A stretch of 64,000 bases of DNA from contig NC_092561.1 of the NCBI RefSeq assembly GCF_037975245.1, positions 18,702,008-18,766,007 on the forward strand, written 5' to 3'. The notes under the pieces are model-generated. The model searched no databases, was not told where the DNA came from, and saw only the letters and a list, made by a program, of their open reading frames with translations. The translations under genes were made by a program, and so were the position numbers. Shown one piece after another: positions 22,125 through 34,129 of the stretch. The DNA comes from Apostichopus japonicus (taxonomy: Eukaryota > Echinodermata > Holothuroidea > Aspidochirotida > Stichopodidae). How positions within the stretch are numbered: position 1 is the first letter of the stretch; each line of letters opens with the position of its first letter.

Positions 22125-25100
22125 ATATTTTAAATTATTTTAATATTGTAAGTTTGGGGAAGATAAAGTGTAATAATTTTCATCAGCATAGTAGTCGTGG
22201 TCACCATTCGCCATCTTCTTCATCATCGTCATTATATTTATGGTCTTCTCCATCATCATAAACAACAACATCATTCGTCACTTAAGTCTTTAAGCATCAA
22301 ATATGGTAACGGTAATGGAGGCATATTTGTTACGTCTAACAGAAACATACCTGATTCATAACACACGGTATTCTGTTGATCTTCAGTATCTCACTGGGCT
22401 GTTGACCGTTAAAGTTTGACACTCCAATCGATTTTGTGAGACCTTTTGTAACAAGAGGTTCCATTGCCTGCCAATGAAGTATACACAATTTCCTTCTTTT
22501 TTACTGTCCAACTCAGCGATAGACTTACGGAAACATAAAGAAGAAAATATTCACTGTTTAATGAATTTACCTATTCTTGGGGCCTCGAGGCCTGACATAA
22601 AGGCAAAAAACGAAGTCACGACAGACATTTGTTTTGATTTTGAAGGTGGATAGTATGTGTTTTCTGTGCAGGGGAGGGCAGGGAAACTAATAAAAAACTT
22701 ATCTAATAAAATCATTTATATCAAGATTTTTTAGCAAAAACCTTCAGTTTTTCTTTCACTTCTAAGTAAAGGTACCTGGATCTTTGCCTTGGCTATAATG
22801 CTAAACATACATATAAATAGTACTGTATATAACATCATTCAAATAGTCTTAAACAAACCAAGCTGGTAGTTAGATTGAATTGTAGACAAGATTTTGAGAT
22901 GCGTTGCCTATAATGATGCAACGATAGAAACTAACTTCATGGGCCGCTTAATTTTATACCCGTTATAATAGTGATGCTTCATTATTATTTCAAGAAATGT
23001 TTCACTGAGCCAGACTTACTTTCCAAGTCTCTACAAAGTGGATGTCATCGTGAGCCAACGTACCATCTTCTCTTGTTGGCCAAAAAGCATCGTCCCCTCT
23101 GTACTATTCAAAAGTAAATCACAAAAAGGTCAAATTAAAAATGCAGATTATATTCGAACTGAACACTACTCAGTTTCAAGATCATCGGAGTCATTCAGCG
23201 ACAACGTATTCTTCTTCCCGAGAAGTGAGATATGGACAAAGTGTTTCATTTACTCACTGATAGGCGCACAATAGGTTGAAATATAATTAACTGATTAGAT
23301 ACATCTCAACCCTCCACGTTGTGTACTGGCAAATAAATTGCTACTCACCTCACTCATTCAGGCAGTAAACTGAAATTGGTGTCTTGTGACCTAGTGGGAA
23401 CCCTATGGGGTGACGATAACACCGGAAGAACTAAACATGTGCCAAAAACTCTTTCTAAACCGTAAAACCAATTTACTTCAGACTGACTTCCATACAAGGC
23501 TATGGGATGTAGTAAATGGTCAAAGTTCAAGGGTCAAATAAAAATAAAAAGAACATTACACGTATACAATATACTAAAAAATGATAATATGAACGAAACC
23601 ATCAAAACCAAGCAGTGTGCTATACTCTACCTGTCTAAAGTGAAATAATAATGTAAATCGCCATTGGTCACATGATGAAAAATTTCAAAGGTCAAACTGT
23701 ACCAATTTTGGTGAAAAAAAGCATTTCGGTAATACCAACTGGGGATGGACTTCTAACGCCAAGAGGTTATATGCCTGGGCAGCTGTTGTGTTGCCTGTGT
23801 GCCTTATGACATCATAAGATCACAACTCTGAGGTCAAAGGTCAAATTTAAAAACAAGGAGACTAATTGACGAAATCGCCGAAACTATCCAAACAACGTAA
23901 AATATCAAATGTGCAAATGATCCAAGGAGGTTATATGTCAAACATCGCCAAACTTTGCACATCCCAGACTACTCCTTAACCGTAACGCTGATGGACTTCA
24001 CGTTTGGTGGGTCTGCTTTGTTTTATGTGACGTAATGCCTCAGTGATAGATGATGTAAAAGGACCAAGGGTCAGGATGCCAATTTTGCTTTACTAACAAC
24101 ATTTTAAAATTGTCACTTTTCAAAGGAGACTACTTCGTAATATTCTCAACATTAGATGGACCAACAACAATTGGTTATCAAACGGTGAGCTCTACAATGA
24201 AACCAACCAAACACCTTGGTGATCCATAGTCGCACATAGAAGATTGAGATTTTTCGGTCATGTAGCAAGACTCCAGGAGGACGCATCAGTAAAGGTTGCT
24301 TTAAGAGAAGCATTGATACATACTGCTAAACCAGTAGGAAGGCTCGTGACAACCTTGCTTGGAAAAATAAAGTCGCAATTTAGGGACGTTAACATTAACG
24401 GTTTCGATGAAGCAATAAATCTTGCGCAAGATCGTGATACGTGTCGGAGATTTATCACGGAGCATAATAATAATAATAATAATAAGACTTATAATGCGCA
24501 CACACCACTCAAAGAATGTTCATGGCGCAAATGACAATGAGAAATGATACAAATAATACAGAATAATACAAAACAATGACAGAAGAAAAACTTAATGGTA
24601 TAAGATCATATAAAAGCTTTTGTCATTAAGTGGGATTTTATGCTCTTCTTAAAGTTAGAGAGAGTAGATGTTTTTCTGAGGGAAGTTGGTTCCATAAGCG
24701 AGGGGTAGAAACAATAAATGACCTATCCCCCCAAGAATGTTTGGACTTAATTTCAGATAATAAAAATTGAGAGCTGGATCTTGGATTACGAGAGGGGACA
24801 TAAATATGTAATAAGTCAGAAATATACATTGGACCATGTCCTTTAAGTGATTTATAAACAAAAGCATGTCGGATAGACGAGACTCAACTTACTACTATAC
24901 TACTATTAATAACATTTTGGTCATTAAGGGAACACCAAAATGACCACCAACCTATGTAGGATAACAGTTTTCGCCAGTGTACAGTGTAATAATTAATGTA
25001 AGTCAGCAAAGGTCACATGGTCAATGGATCGTACACGAATCAAACTTGTGCACATTTGTGCATGTACCAAAAAGACAGATGAACAAAATTTGTTAAACTT

Positions 25101-27920
25101 AATAAGTTACCCCGGTTGCTAAAGTTGTTTGTTGAACAATATTGCTGCAAATTTAAATTCAAAGAAAAGAAAACTGCTCTTTGGCTCGTGTGCACATGCC
25201 TAACAAGAAAATTCTGAGAGCTTCATATAGGTAGTATTAACTGTTTGAATGAACTGTGTAAAATATGAATATGTGTAAAATGCATTTACTTAGAATGCCA
25301 AAGAACATGAGGCCAGTAAACTCCACGTCTGATGTAATTCAATCTTGATGAGCCAACCGGTGATACCCAAATTTTGAGATTGTAATTTACAACTACATGG
25401 ATATTCCTACTTGGCTAAATTCGTGCTAAAAAGTTTCGTCTTTCGAGATACAGCCGTTAGTTCATGTGGCTAATTGGGAACTTTAATGAAAATAACATCT
25501 CTGTACAAAATAGTACACTGACGTTGGTTGAAGATGTTTGGTTTGTGGAAGTAATATTCTCTTTTCTTAAAAGGAAAAAGAGACAACATTCAATATTTTT
25601 GTTTGTCAATTGCTGTAACTACAACATTGTTTAGTGGATTTAGTGTTTGGTGGATTCGTGAACAACTTCTCATCCAATCAGACAAAATTAAAAAGTAGAA
25701 ATATATATATTTTCTATATGTTGGATTGTTTCCATGACATGTGTACTTCGTTATTATTGACTCACCTCTAATGCCATCGGTGAATGCATCAAATACAAAT
25801 CAACATATTCCAACTGAAGGGCCTCCAAGCTTAACTTTAAGGCATGTTCTACATTTTCTGGCCGATGAAATGTTCCTCGAAGCTGTCATCAATACAAGAA
25901 GAATACCATATGAATAAGACAGATTCAAACTGTAAATCAGTCACTGCTAATTTCGTTCGTTGATATTCCAGATGCATGAGCGGTTTATTACCAAAGGTCC
26001 AAATTGTTATGCTGCAGCGAAATACACCTGTTCGTGGACACCTTTGCGGTGTCCTTAATTTCAAGAATTGCTGGTAGCCAACAAATATGTTATTAGTCTA
26101 AGCTCTCCGTTAAAAGGTTTGGTACTGTAACACGTCAGTGTTTACAGTTACACATTACATTCACACTGATATATCTGATAACACGCAACATGTACGGAAG
26201 GTATCAACGTTGCTATTTGGAAGCTATCAATGCAAAATAGTATGCAATCTAAAAGTGTTTCCACACATATGAGCAAAGAATTACAGGCGTCCATTGAATG
26301 TGTTACTGCTGTGTATCTTGGCATTCATGCACATGTGGCCACTGTATCCTATAGGTTAAAACACAAGTGGTTATTCCTTGTAAATGGTTGACTTTCATGA
26401 AATTCTTTACCTTATACCATTTCGTCATGGTCATGAAGAGGTTCATATGCTTATTTAACTTGATCTTCAGCTTCGAGTGACTGTCAAACCTGACAGTTTG
26501 TTTAGGAAATGAATAATACCTTATTCATAGTCTTAGGACCAAGACGTAATTTCAAGAGCATGTTTCTGCTCCCGTCGGCTCTATAAGCTAGGGATGTATT
26601 CCAAGGCATTGCTGGATCACGTATTTGGATATTCTTAGCAATCAAATGAGTGTCAACCAATTAATAATTGTTATTTTAGTTATCCAGTAACACTTGAATT
26701 GGGTGTTGTCCCAAATGAATCCATGAAATTTGTTAGAAACGCTACAATAATTAACATACAACCAGGCATATCCATTCTTCTGAGAAAGGTTTCCAGACCC
26801 CACCGGGTGTCTCCCCAATATCCTCACTACCCACGCCACTGTTTTTGTTTGGCTCCACTCGATCTGAACTCAATGTATATAGTGCGAAACTTTCAACGTA
26901 GCCTACTAAGTTTTTGTTCTCTTCAAAGTTACGCAGGTAACTATCAATGGATCACTCTATAGCAGAACCGTTTGTTTCTTCTCAATGTAGATGTTGCTGT
27001 AGGGCTGCGTGCAGGTCTATATACGCTAATTGATGATTCTTTGTTTGAACTGTAGTGCAATTTCCCGCTGCATGAAATGTGACCTAATGCAAATTTAATT
27101 CACATTGACTTTTGTTTGGAAAGTATATCTCAAACGCGGTTAAGTTCACATTGAACGTTTACAATCAAGATCTTGTTATGTAAAAATAAGGAGGGAAAAT
27201 ACTCATTAATCTTGATTTAACAAAATATGACATTTCCTTGAAATGAAGTATACTACTAAAATGTAACTATAATAATGATCCTACCTTTGTCGTCACGAAG
27301 ATGTCCGTTCTCTTTATTACACCAGTATCAATTAGTTCCTTTATAGCCCCACCAATTTCCGTTTCGTTGCGATATGCGCGTGCAGTATCAATATGTCGGT
27401 ATCCAATGCCCACTGCTGTTTTAATCACTTCTTTTACATCGTCAGATGTCGACTTTAAGAAATGAAGACATAGAGACAACAAATATTTAAAAAAAAAAAT
27501 AACATGCATTAGGTGATGCAAATGTGACGTTTGATAACGTACTTGAAAGATTCACTATGTGTTGTGTTACGCGTGCTACATTAAAATTACGTTGATCCCG
27601 TATTCACAGAGGAACGGTACCCGGTCAACCGGTCCGCCCAGAAAAAAATTAAATAAGACAAATTTTAGACAGGTAATTATGCACGTCATGTTTTGTCGAC
27701 TGGCTTTCGCTTTGTGTGTCTGTCTTCTACCCTTAACAAATGTCTTGCGCAGAGAGACCATTACTTTTCTTGTTACTTTTTTTTATAACACAAAGGTTAT
27801 TAGAAAGCTGAAATATTATGACAATAATTTCTAACTTACCTGAAACGTTCCTAGACCGAGTAATGGTATTTGTTTTCCGTTACAGAGAGTCGCATATATA
27901 TTATTCGATACAGACGTCAT
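21676..27920 (-). CDS. Aldo-keto reductase (C-terminal exons not found)
   Basis: Six minus-strand exons with GT-AG borders, all phase 0: 27840-27920 (start ATG), 27285-27452, 25766-25882, 23020-23103, 22351-22467 and 21676-21795. They give 229 residues, against about 310-330 in the family. The catalytic tetrad has canonical spacing: Asp49 (HIDTA), Tyr54 (ARAYRNE), Lys83 (end of exon 2) and His116 (LYLMHSP). SIGVSNFN, MNQ-IENHPFLDQ and SYSPLG follow as in AKR1-type NADPH-dependent carbonyl reductases; the substrate cannot be told. About 90 C-terminal residues, including the cofactor-binding IPKS region, are missing. The next stretch downstream carries the integrase remnant, so the gene may be truncated or its last exons may be further away or unrecognised. 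Introns hold LINE fragments and the palindrome. Confidence 0.85.
21829..21850. repeat. (AT)n microsatellite
   Basis: Alternating AT directly against the left end of the palindrome, about 35 bases from a reductase splice acceptor. Confidence 0.9.
21849..22015. repeat. Perfect 81-bp-arm palindrome carrying two opposed hammerhead-like motifs
   Basis: Arms 21849-21929 and 21935-22015 are exact reverse complements around a 5-base centre. In the right arm (+), helix I GCTAT/ATAGC (21937-21941 and 21975-21979), core CTGACGA (21942-21948), stem TTGC/GCAT with a GAAGAA loop, GAAA (21963-21966), a short ACTCGAGT hairpin and TA before the predicted cut follow type I hammerhead order. The stem-II base nearest the core is a T-T mismatch. 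The left arm has the same motif on the minus strand (21885-21927). It sits in the last visible reductase intron. Hammerhead motifs are known from Penelope-like terminal repeats and small retrozymes. Confidence 0.8.
22074..22130. repeat. (AT)n microsatellite
   Basis: About 45 bases of AT repeat trailing into ATTATAT. Confidence 0.9.
23330..24130. repeat. Decayed GGTCA-rich repeats in a reductase intron
   Basis: Repeated blocks around GGTCAAAGTTCAAGGGTCAA, TTTCAAAGGTCAAACTG and GAGGTCAAAGGTCAAATTT, with recurrent AGGAGGTTATATG-like phrases. They are similar in flavour to the repeats in the NLR-like gene introns. Unit borders are too eroded to define. Confidence 0.5.
24181..24490 (+). mobile_element. 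LINE ORF2 C-terminal fragment
   Basis: The 24244-24534 frame reads RFFGHVARL and later AINLAQDRDTCRRFITE, the conserved end of many LINE reverse-transcriptase ORFs. It is followed by an (AAT)n tail at about 24466-24484. It is truncated at 5' and lies inside the reductase intron on the opposite strand to the gene. Confidence 0.75.
24600..24890 (-). mobile_element. CR1/L2-like LINE ORF2 C-terminal fragment
   Basis: Minus-strand translation gives ISDLLHIYVPSRNPRSSSQ and then SFIVSTPRLWNQLPSE, typical of the C-terminus of CR1/L2-clade ORF2 proteins. Coding sense is split between two frames, so the copy is dead. It points opposite to the fragment just to its left. Confidence 0.8.
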
Positions 27921-28440
27921 TTTTCGATCCAGTAACTGGCTGCGGACCCTTTAAGTAATAAAATGAGGTTATGCATAAGTTATCTTTCCTCTTTCGCTGA
28001 CATCATTGAAAAGCGTAATATGGTAAAATCCAAACGCAGTTAACAAGGGACAAAGAAAACGGATACAAGCGATCCGTGTATAATTCTCCCAGAGACGATA
28101 ATAGAGTGCCAGAACCACACCAACTATAAATCACGGATTGAAAAAAGTATGGTTTTACAGCTGATATTCCTCTTGCAAGAATTATGATGTAAAACGGAGT
28201 ACTCACTCTCATAAACTGACTGTTTGATAATCATTCCGGTATTTGGTATGTTTTATATCATTTTTAACAGGCAAATCAAGCAAAGTCATAACAAAGAAGA
28301 ACAGTGAAGCTCATAGGCTATACAGCAAATACAAACAATCAATGAATGACACTCATAGAACGCCAACTGAAAATCACACTAGTGATATAGGGACAAGAAG
28401 CCCACATGGCTGAAGGTATGCCTATTGAAACGGGTGCACT
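27921..28440. other. Reductase upstream region
   Basis: Sequence 5' of the reductase start codon. No promoter motif can be asserted and no other coding signal is present. Confidence 0.4.
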
Positions 28441-29323
28441 CTTTTCATACGAGCATGGGCGTCAACAGGTGGGGGACGGGGGGGACATATCCCCCCCTCT
28501 TTCAAAAGTGGAGGGGATATCATATCATTTGTCCCACCCACTTTTCAGAGTAGTTATTAAAAAAAAATCACATGCATATGCGCGATTTTCTATTTAAGGT
28601 CAAGAAATCTGGACTCCCTGGGCCCCTGCTATCTATCACTTGCACCGTCATTTATCTCCCATTCTCCCAATATCCTAAATCTGCCCATTTAATTCGTTCG
28701 GGGGGGGGGGGGGGAGACCATTCGAAAGTGTATTGAATCTTGCACACATGTTGTTTGTATGGGTTCCAAGGGATTAGGTAAGCCATACAGGTAGATGGTG
28801 ATGAGTTTCTATGTTCATATCACTACCTCCAGTCCCTTGGACTGGACGGACGAATAGGGGTGTAGGGGTTAAGTAATTAAGGCTACATGTATTCGCCGGA
28901 TATGGTAGATCTTTATTGTTGAGTGCCGGCTAGGCGCTACACACGCTCTGCGCGCGGTGCCTTTTTCTGATTATTATTATTAAAGTACCTGGGCACATAA
29001 CAACTGACGTCTCGCACCTACATGCATGTATTATATATACCACTCCACTCATCCCGGAGGTGACGGCGCCACTTTTTCAATATTTCGTTTGAGATGGACG
29101 CTGTGTAATTCGTCTCCCTTGGTGTCAGAACGGCATCTTTCTACCAGTACTTTCTGTCGGATTTTAGTTTTGTGAGACAAAATTTCTCCTCACAGATCTG
29201 GTTCTGATGTAACTAAAAACGACTCAGGAAGGCCGTCTCCTGCGATCTAGGGGGTCTTATGTACCCAAAATTTTCTGGTACGCTACGCGCCAACCAATGG
29301 TGGCGCTCCGCTTAGATAGTATA
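28441..29323. repeat. Dispersed repeat that hosts the THAP transposon
   Basis: The right flank (31573-31625, minus strand) reads CATGGGCGTCAGCAGG, then GAGGGGGACACTATACTAT; a related CATGGGCGTCAACAGG lies at 28454. Joining the two flanks across the transposon gives a continuous-looking repeat ending in GGAGCGCCACCATTGG and GGTACGCTACGC-like blocks. G-runs at 28489 and 28701-28714 lie inside it. The exact repeat limits are unclear. Confidence 0.45.
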
Positions 29324-29730
29324 CAGAGCCTTATATACAGAGAGTTGCGACAACTGAAATTTGGGCGCCATTTTGGGGCCAAATGGGCAACATACAGTAT
29401 GTGTGGGAATGGGCGTTCAGGTGGATAGGGGAATTTTTCGATGGCATTGTAGAAGTGTGAGCGGGATTCTGGGTTTTATTTTTGGCCTGCTCATGTTGTG
29501 GTGCTTTTATGCGCCGAGGCTGTGTAAGTAGGGCGTCGAGTGTCGAACGGGAGGGAGGGGGGGTGGGGGAGGGATTGGCTGCGCTCAAGTTCAAGGGGAT
29601 GAGGTTGGCACATTTGGAAGTCAAAATTCAACAGTTGATATTCTGGTACGGTAAAATTGTATTATGACTGGTTATATATCATATTGTAACACATATTGCA
29701 CAGTTGCGGAATAATGTACATTCTTCCATT

Positions 29731-29907
29731 GTTGCCATGGTAACCAAACAAAGCCTGTGATTGGTCAAAATTGGGATTAACTGTAACTTGAGCTAGCAAT
29801 GGCTGATGAAGTTGATATTTGGACATGTGACTGGTACTGACATGGTGCACAGAATCATGAAGCTAGGTCTTTGAAAATTGATTGCTATGGTAACTAAATG
29901 GACCAAT
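29731..29907. promoter_or_regulatory. Two X-box-like sites each beside a CCAAT box
   Basis: GTTGCCATGGTAAC at 29731-29744 is a perfect RFX-type inverted repeat, with a reversed CCAAT at 29760-29764. A related ATTGCTATGGTAAC lies at 29881-29894, with CCAAT at 29903-29907. The pair is about 150 bp apart, apparently a small duplication inside the transposon. Binding is inferred from motif alone. Confidence 0.45.
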
Positions 29908-31268
29908 CACATTTTGTCTGTGTTCCAGTCCCACAAAATTTAGAGCGCAGGGTTAAAGGTGACATGTGGGGCAGGGGAGGGGGATTGTTTCGGGGTATCA
30001 CAATTGGTCTCGTCGGTCGGATATAAACAGCCACGTCGGAAAAAAAATGAATTAATCCCTCCCACTAATCTGGAACTCACATCGCAAACATATGGTATAT
30101 GTGAGTAGGATATTTCAGCGTTATGAGAACTAAGCTGCTGCTGGAATTTGAAAAGATCTACTTCAGAATATTTTTGTATGAGAGTCAGGCTTTTATCTAC
30201 GAATTTTATGTCTAATAACTTGAAAAAGCTGCATCTATATATACTATAGGATCCAAAAAGTCAGAAATTCTTCAAAATACCAATTGTGCCTCTATTACTA
30301 GGCATGGGCTTCTATTATTAATGGATAAGGTAATCGTGACCAGACAACACCCCCCGGACAACCCTCCCCCCAACAGAAGCATAAATATGTTGTCAAAAGT
30401 CGAAAATTAGAGTCGTTTTTGGGGGGGGGGGATTGCCGGGGGGGAGTTGCCCGCCAACCACGGTAAAATGCTAGGCCTAGGCTCAGTCAAATTGAATTTC
30501 CTGGGTTATGTCCTCTTTTGCTTGGAACTGCCCGGTTGTAAGAATATGAATTAGGATCCGTATACCGTACCTTTGTATGACATGGACAAACATGATTCCT
30601 GAGCCTAATTAGGCCTATGGTTTTCAGTTGACTCTGTCAGTTTTACCTGCTATCCTCTAACAGGACACAATGTTCTAGGAAATATTTTTACCTAGCCTAC
30701 AGTGATATTTTAGTAACCTAATTTTTCAATATTATTTCATAGAAGATAGTGGAGTTCTGGACCAGTTCAATTCAAATCATCAAGTGCAAAGCAGAATGAT
30801 GAATCATTTCAATGGTCTGCCAGATCGCCACCCAAATTTTAATAAATAATAATCCAAACAAGCTCATGACTCAATGGAGCCAAGCAGTTTTTCATTAGGC
30901 TAGCCCTTGGTGCTTTGTATTGCACACTGTGCTTCGTAGATCCCCGATTTGTCTTGCCACGCTGGAGCCTTCAATTTAAGGAATATACTCACTAAACTTT
31001 GCAGAGATATTTTTATGCACCTTATAACAGATCTCATCCCAACATCGCAACTTTCTTGATCAGAACTTGTTAAAAATAGACCATTTTCATGCCTGAAATT
31101 TATGCTCTGTTTTCTGTGTTGTTAACTATGTGTGTATGTACATTGCACAGTGCACCATACATAGCTGTTAGGACTGTGTGGTGTAATCCACAGTCCTGGT
31201 TATGGACTAGGCTAGGCCTAGTGTTACGAATCTTAGTTCATTGTACTAGGCCTAGGTGAAGTACTCAC

Positions 31269-31420
31269 ATCGCAAAGTTTGTGATTGGAGTTCGCCTTCC
31301 AGTGAAGCTGTTTACTTTCGCCTCCCATGTTTTCCTCCGATGTGGGTTTGTTGGGAATCTGAACAGCTTTGACCCATTTTCGGGACGATTCGAACAGCCC
31401 CACGCTGAACAGCCAGACAT
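31269..31420 (-). CDS. THAP-domain first coding exon
   Basis: ATG at 31420 gives MSGCSAWGCSNR, then KLFRFPTNPHRRKTWEAKV and TPITNFA, and stops at a donor (GCGAT|GTGAGT) in phase 2. This is the N-terminal two-thirds of a THAP zinc finger: Cys4 and Cys9, the FRFP block and the conserved Trp. The second Cys and the His would be in the next exon (expected Ile-Cys-x-x-His-Phe), which I could not find. The domain binds DNA in P-element transposases and many host factors. The position 150 bp inside a transposon end argues for transposase origin. A longer frame upstream has no ATG. Confidence 0.78.
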
Positions 31421-31580
31421 TCTGTGATGGCAGCGCAGATGTTGACTGCTCGAACGTACGTTGTTGTCGATCTTACGGCCAGAATTAGTTGGCCCCAAAA
31501 TGGTGCCATGAGGTCACGTGATCGAAAATTCCCGGACCCGAGTTGTCGCAACTCTCTGTATATAATGCTCTGATAGTATA

Positions 31581-34129
31581 GTGTCCCCCTCACTTTCTGA
31601 AACCTGCTGACGCCCATGCATACGAGTGGTTGTTTGTTGTATATTCTAGCAGTCTCTTCGATATATATAGACTTACTTTAGCATACACATAAGCAGCTCT
31701 GTTTTGCAAAGTCATACAATGGATACAGTCTCCACAAGAAGATGTGGGCAAGAGCTTATACACCAGAGGCGTCATCGTTCGATAGTGAATAAGCGCATTG
31801 CTATGATGTAATAACAGGCAGCATTTAAACCAAAACACGAAATTGACATGATATAGTCTTAAAGTTAGTGAGGTTAATGGATGATTTCAGAATGTGCACA
31901 ACACGTTAATGCCTGTGCTACTAACAGAGGCACAAATTCAACGTATACTCATAGCAGGGCTTTAGTCCTCTTTTCTACTCCCAAAATAAACGCTGTAGGG
32001 CTCAGCTTCACCACCTGCCCCTCTATCACCGACAAAAAAGTATTGCACAGTACATAACTTTATAACTCCTATATACGTTAAGTAACCTAAACAGTCGAAA
32101 TTTCTATAACATTATTTCAAAAATTGCAAATATAACACAATTTTGCAACTTAGAACACATTTAACCAAAATGTCTTACAACCCTCCAGTCGACATAAAGT
32201 GCTATCAACCCTCCCCCCCCCCTCCAAAAAAAACCCCCTTTCTCCCACTCTACGAAAACGCGTGACACTCTTTACATGTATCATGTTGTATTGGCAAAAA
32301 ACACACTGAACATTAGCTTTCATTTCATGAAAAAGTCACTATAAAGCAGCACTTCCCTACAATGTATTATTGACAATAGGATATAATTGCTGCATATAAG
32401 GTTTGATGTTACATACTACATATTACACGTTCTCCGCATAACATCTAGTGAAATTCATGATTACGAAATATACTGATGTGGCAAAGTAAAGTTAGTTATA
32501 ATTACAATGATACCCTCGATACATTACTGATGTCCTATCATTATATAGCTACGACATTAAAGCTACCATGCACTCACCTTTATTTTATTATTTTGTTTCG
32601 TTCGATGTAGTAAGTTCACTGGTCACTCCGAAGATTGACTTAACATATCACCAACCGAGTGGGTAAATTTCCGTCCTTCCTTAAAGCTTATATGAAAAAT
32701 GTATACTGTTTTTAAAACTAAAACTGCACAGGAAATGTGTTCCAATAAAGGTATATTTGTAATACCATCACAAAACCATGCTGAATTTTCAAACTGATAC
32801 TGACACGAGAGTAGGCGTGTGTTTACCAAAATATGCTGGTATACCGTTTGGTATTTTATAGAACATATGGTATTTATGCTGCTTGCATTTCCATATGTTT
32901 GGTAGCGATAACGTTTATATCTTCTAATGCCATCTGCTAAATTATTTAGCTGCCCTGTTATGTTGCTTCAGCTGATGTTGATAAATGGTTCAACAATCAG
33001 TCGGTAGGGCATATCAATTCAAAAGTGGCCAAGTATTAACACGCTTGAAAGGGTCTTTTGAGATGCATTTATATCCTTGCTAAGGATCCAGTGCGTGGAA
33101 ATTACTGTACACCACCCACTGGACGAAGTACCTCAAATGAAGCACCATAGTACCTGTGTTAGAATAATACGTCACAAACGTGCTTGCTTTGATAAACAAG
33201 CTTTTGACCTTTCCTAGGTTAACTTAAATTGTTAAGGTACAATTGTATTAATGCACTAGTCTATTGCTGCCTTCATGTTTTGTGACATATTGCGAATTGT
33301 TTCCACTACAGACTAGTTAAATCGTTATAAAAAGGCGTCCCTGTTAAATATTCCCTAATAATGTTCATATTATCCTTAGGTTTGTTATTATCATTGAATA
33401 TTGGTTTACAATCTGTTATCAGTACTTCAAAATGGTAGAGTTATGGAATTCCCGAAATAAATCTAACGAACCTCTGACTTTAGGACCAATTTGTTTTTCG
33501 ACTTTGAACTACTTGAACAAGTAGGTGCAGCTCTTATCAAATGATACGGATCTTAAATGGAGTGCACAGACTCGCTTGGTGATATGAAGACGTAAGATCG
33601 TTGAACAAGGAACAGTAATAACTTTTCGCGTATTTAAAAATTCAGCGGCAAAACTATTTTTGCAATTCTTGTAATAAATCCTCGATACCTTTTCGACTCA
33701 CTAATTGGTATCGTGATAAATCGTTAATTGAACAAGTTGTCAAGTGTTCCCTACATATGTGTTTGATAGGGTAAGTATATTGTACCTGAATATGTTTGAA
33801 ATGTGTACAGTTAGTAATGCATTGTTATAGACTCAAACTTTTAGCCATTTATAATTTGTTTGAGACCATGCTTGTAAACAATTGCTTGCACAATATTTAA
33901 TATTAACATCCATATCTATATATGTGGGCCAATCCTAAATATCTATATTAATTTTAAGACTGGAGGTCAACTTATATGTGATCGAGAAGTAGGAGACATG
34001 GCCGTCCATGCCGTATTAATCAATTTAAGCTTGTTAACGTTCTAGTTGTTGGATTTGTGCTACGTTTTAAGAACTCACTTTCTTTTGTCATTTCTTTACT
34101 TCCTAGCAGAATTGCAAATAAAATCAGTT
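31581..34129. other. Intergenic, no gene seen
   Basis: It starts with the right-hand part of the host repeat (to about 31625). The rest is AT-rich with a C-run near 32212 and no coding signal. The 3' end holds an acceptor-like TTTACTTCCTAG (34095-34106) before the TRIM-like start, so a 5'UTR intron of that gene may lie here. Confidence 0.5.

Larger units (their letters stand above)
29324..31572 (-). mobile_element. THAP-bearing DNA transposon with 8-bp target duplication
   Basis: Inverted ends of 32 bp (29324-29355 and 31541-31572) match at 31 positions and begin CAGAGC. They are flanked by identical ATAGTATA copies (29316-29323 and 31573-31580). Both subterminal regions also share CCATTTTGGGGCCAA. 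A THAP-domain exon sits near the right end on the minus strand. THAP plus an 8-bp duplication suits the P superfamily; CAGAG ends and an 8-bp duplication also suit hAT. At 2,249 bp with no recognisable transposase core it is probably an internally deleted copy. Confidence 0.85.

Noticed and set aside
27559-27834. 91-codon plus-strand frame
   Set aside because: Lies in a reductase intron, has no domain and overlaps no splice signals on that strand.
31265-31498. Longer THAP reading frame beginning at 31498
   Set aside because: That start is not ATG; the ATG at 31420 gives the typical N-terminal THAP start.
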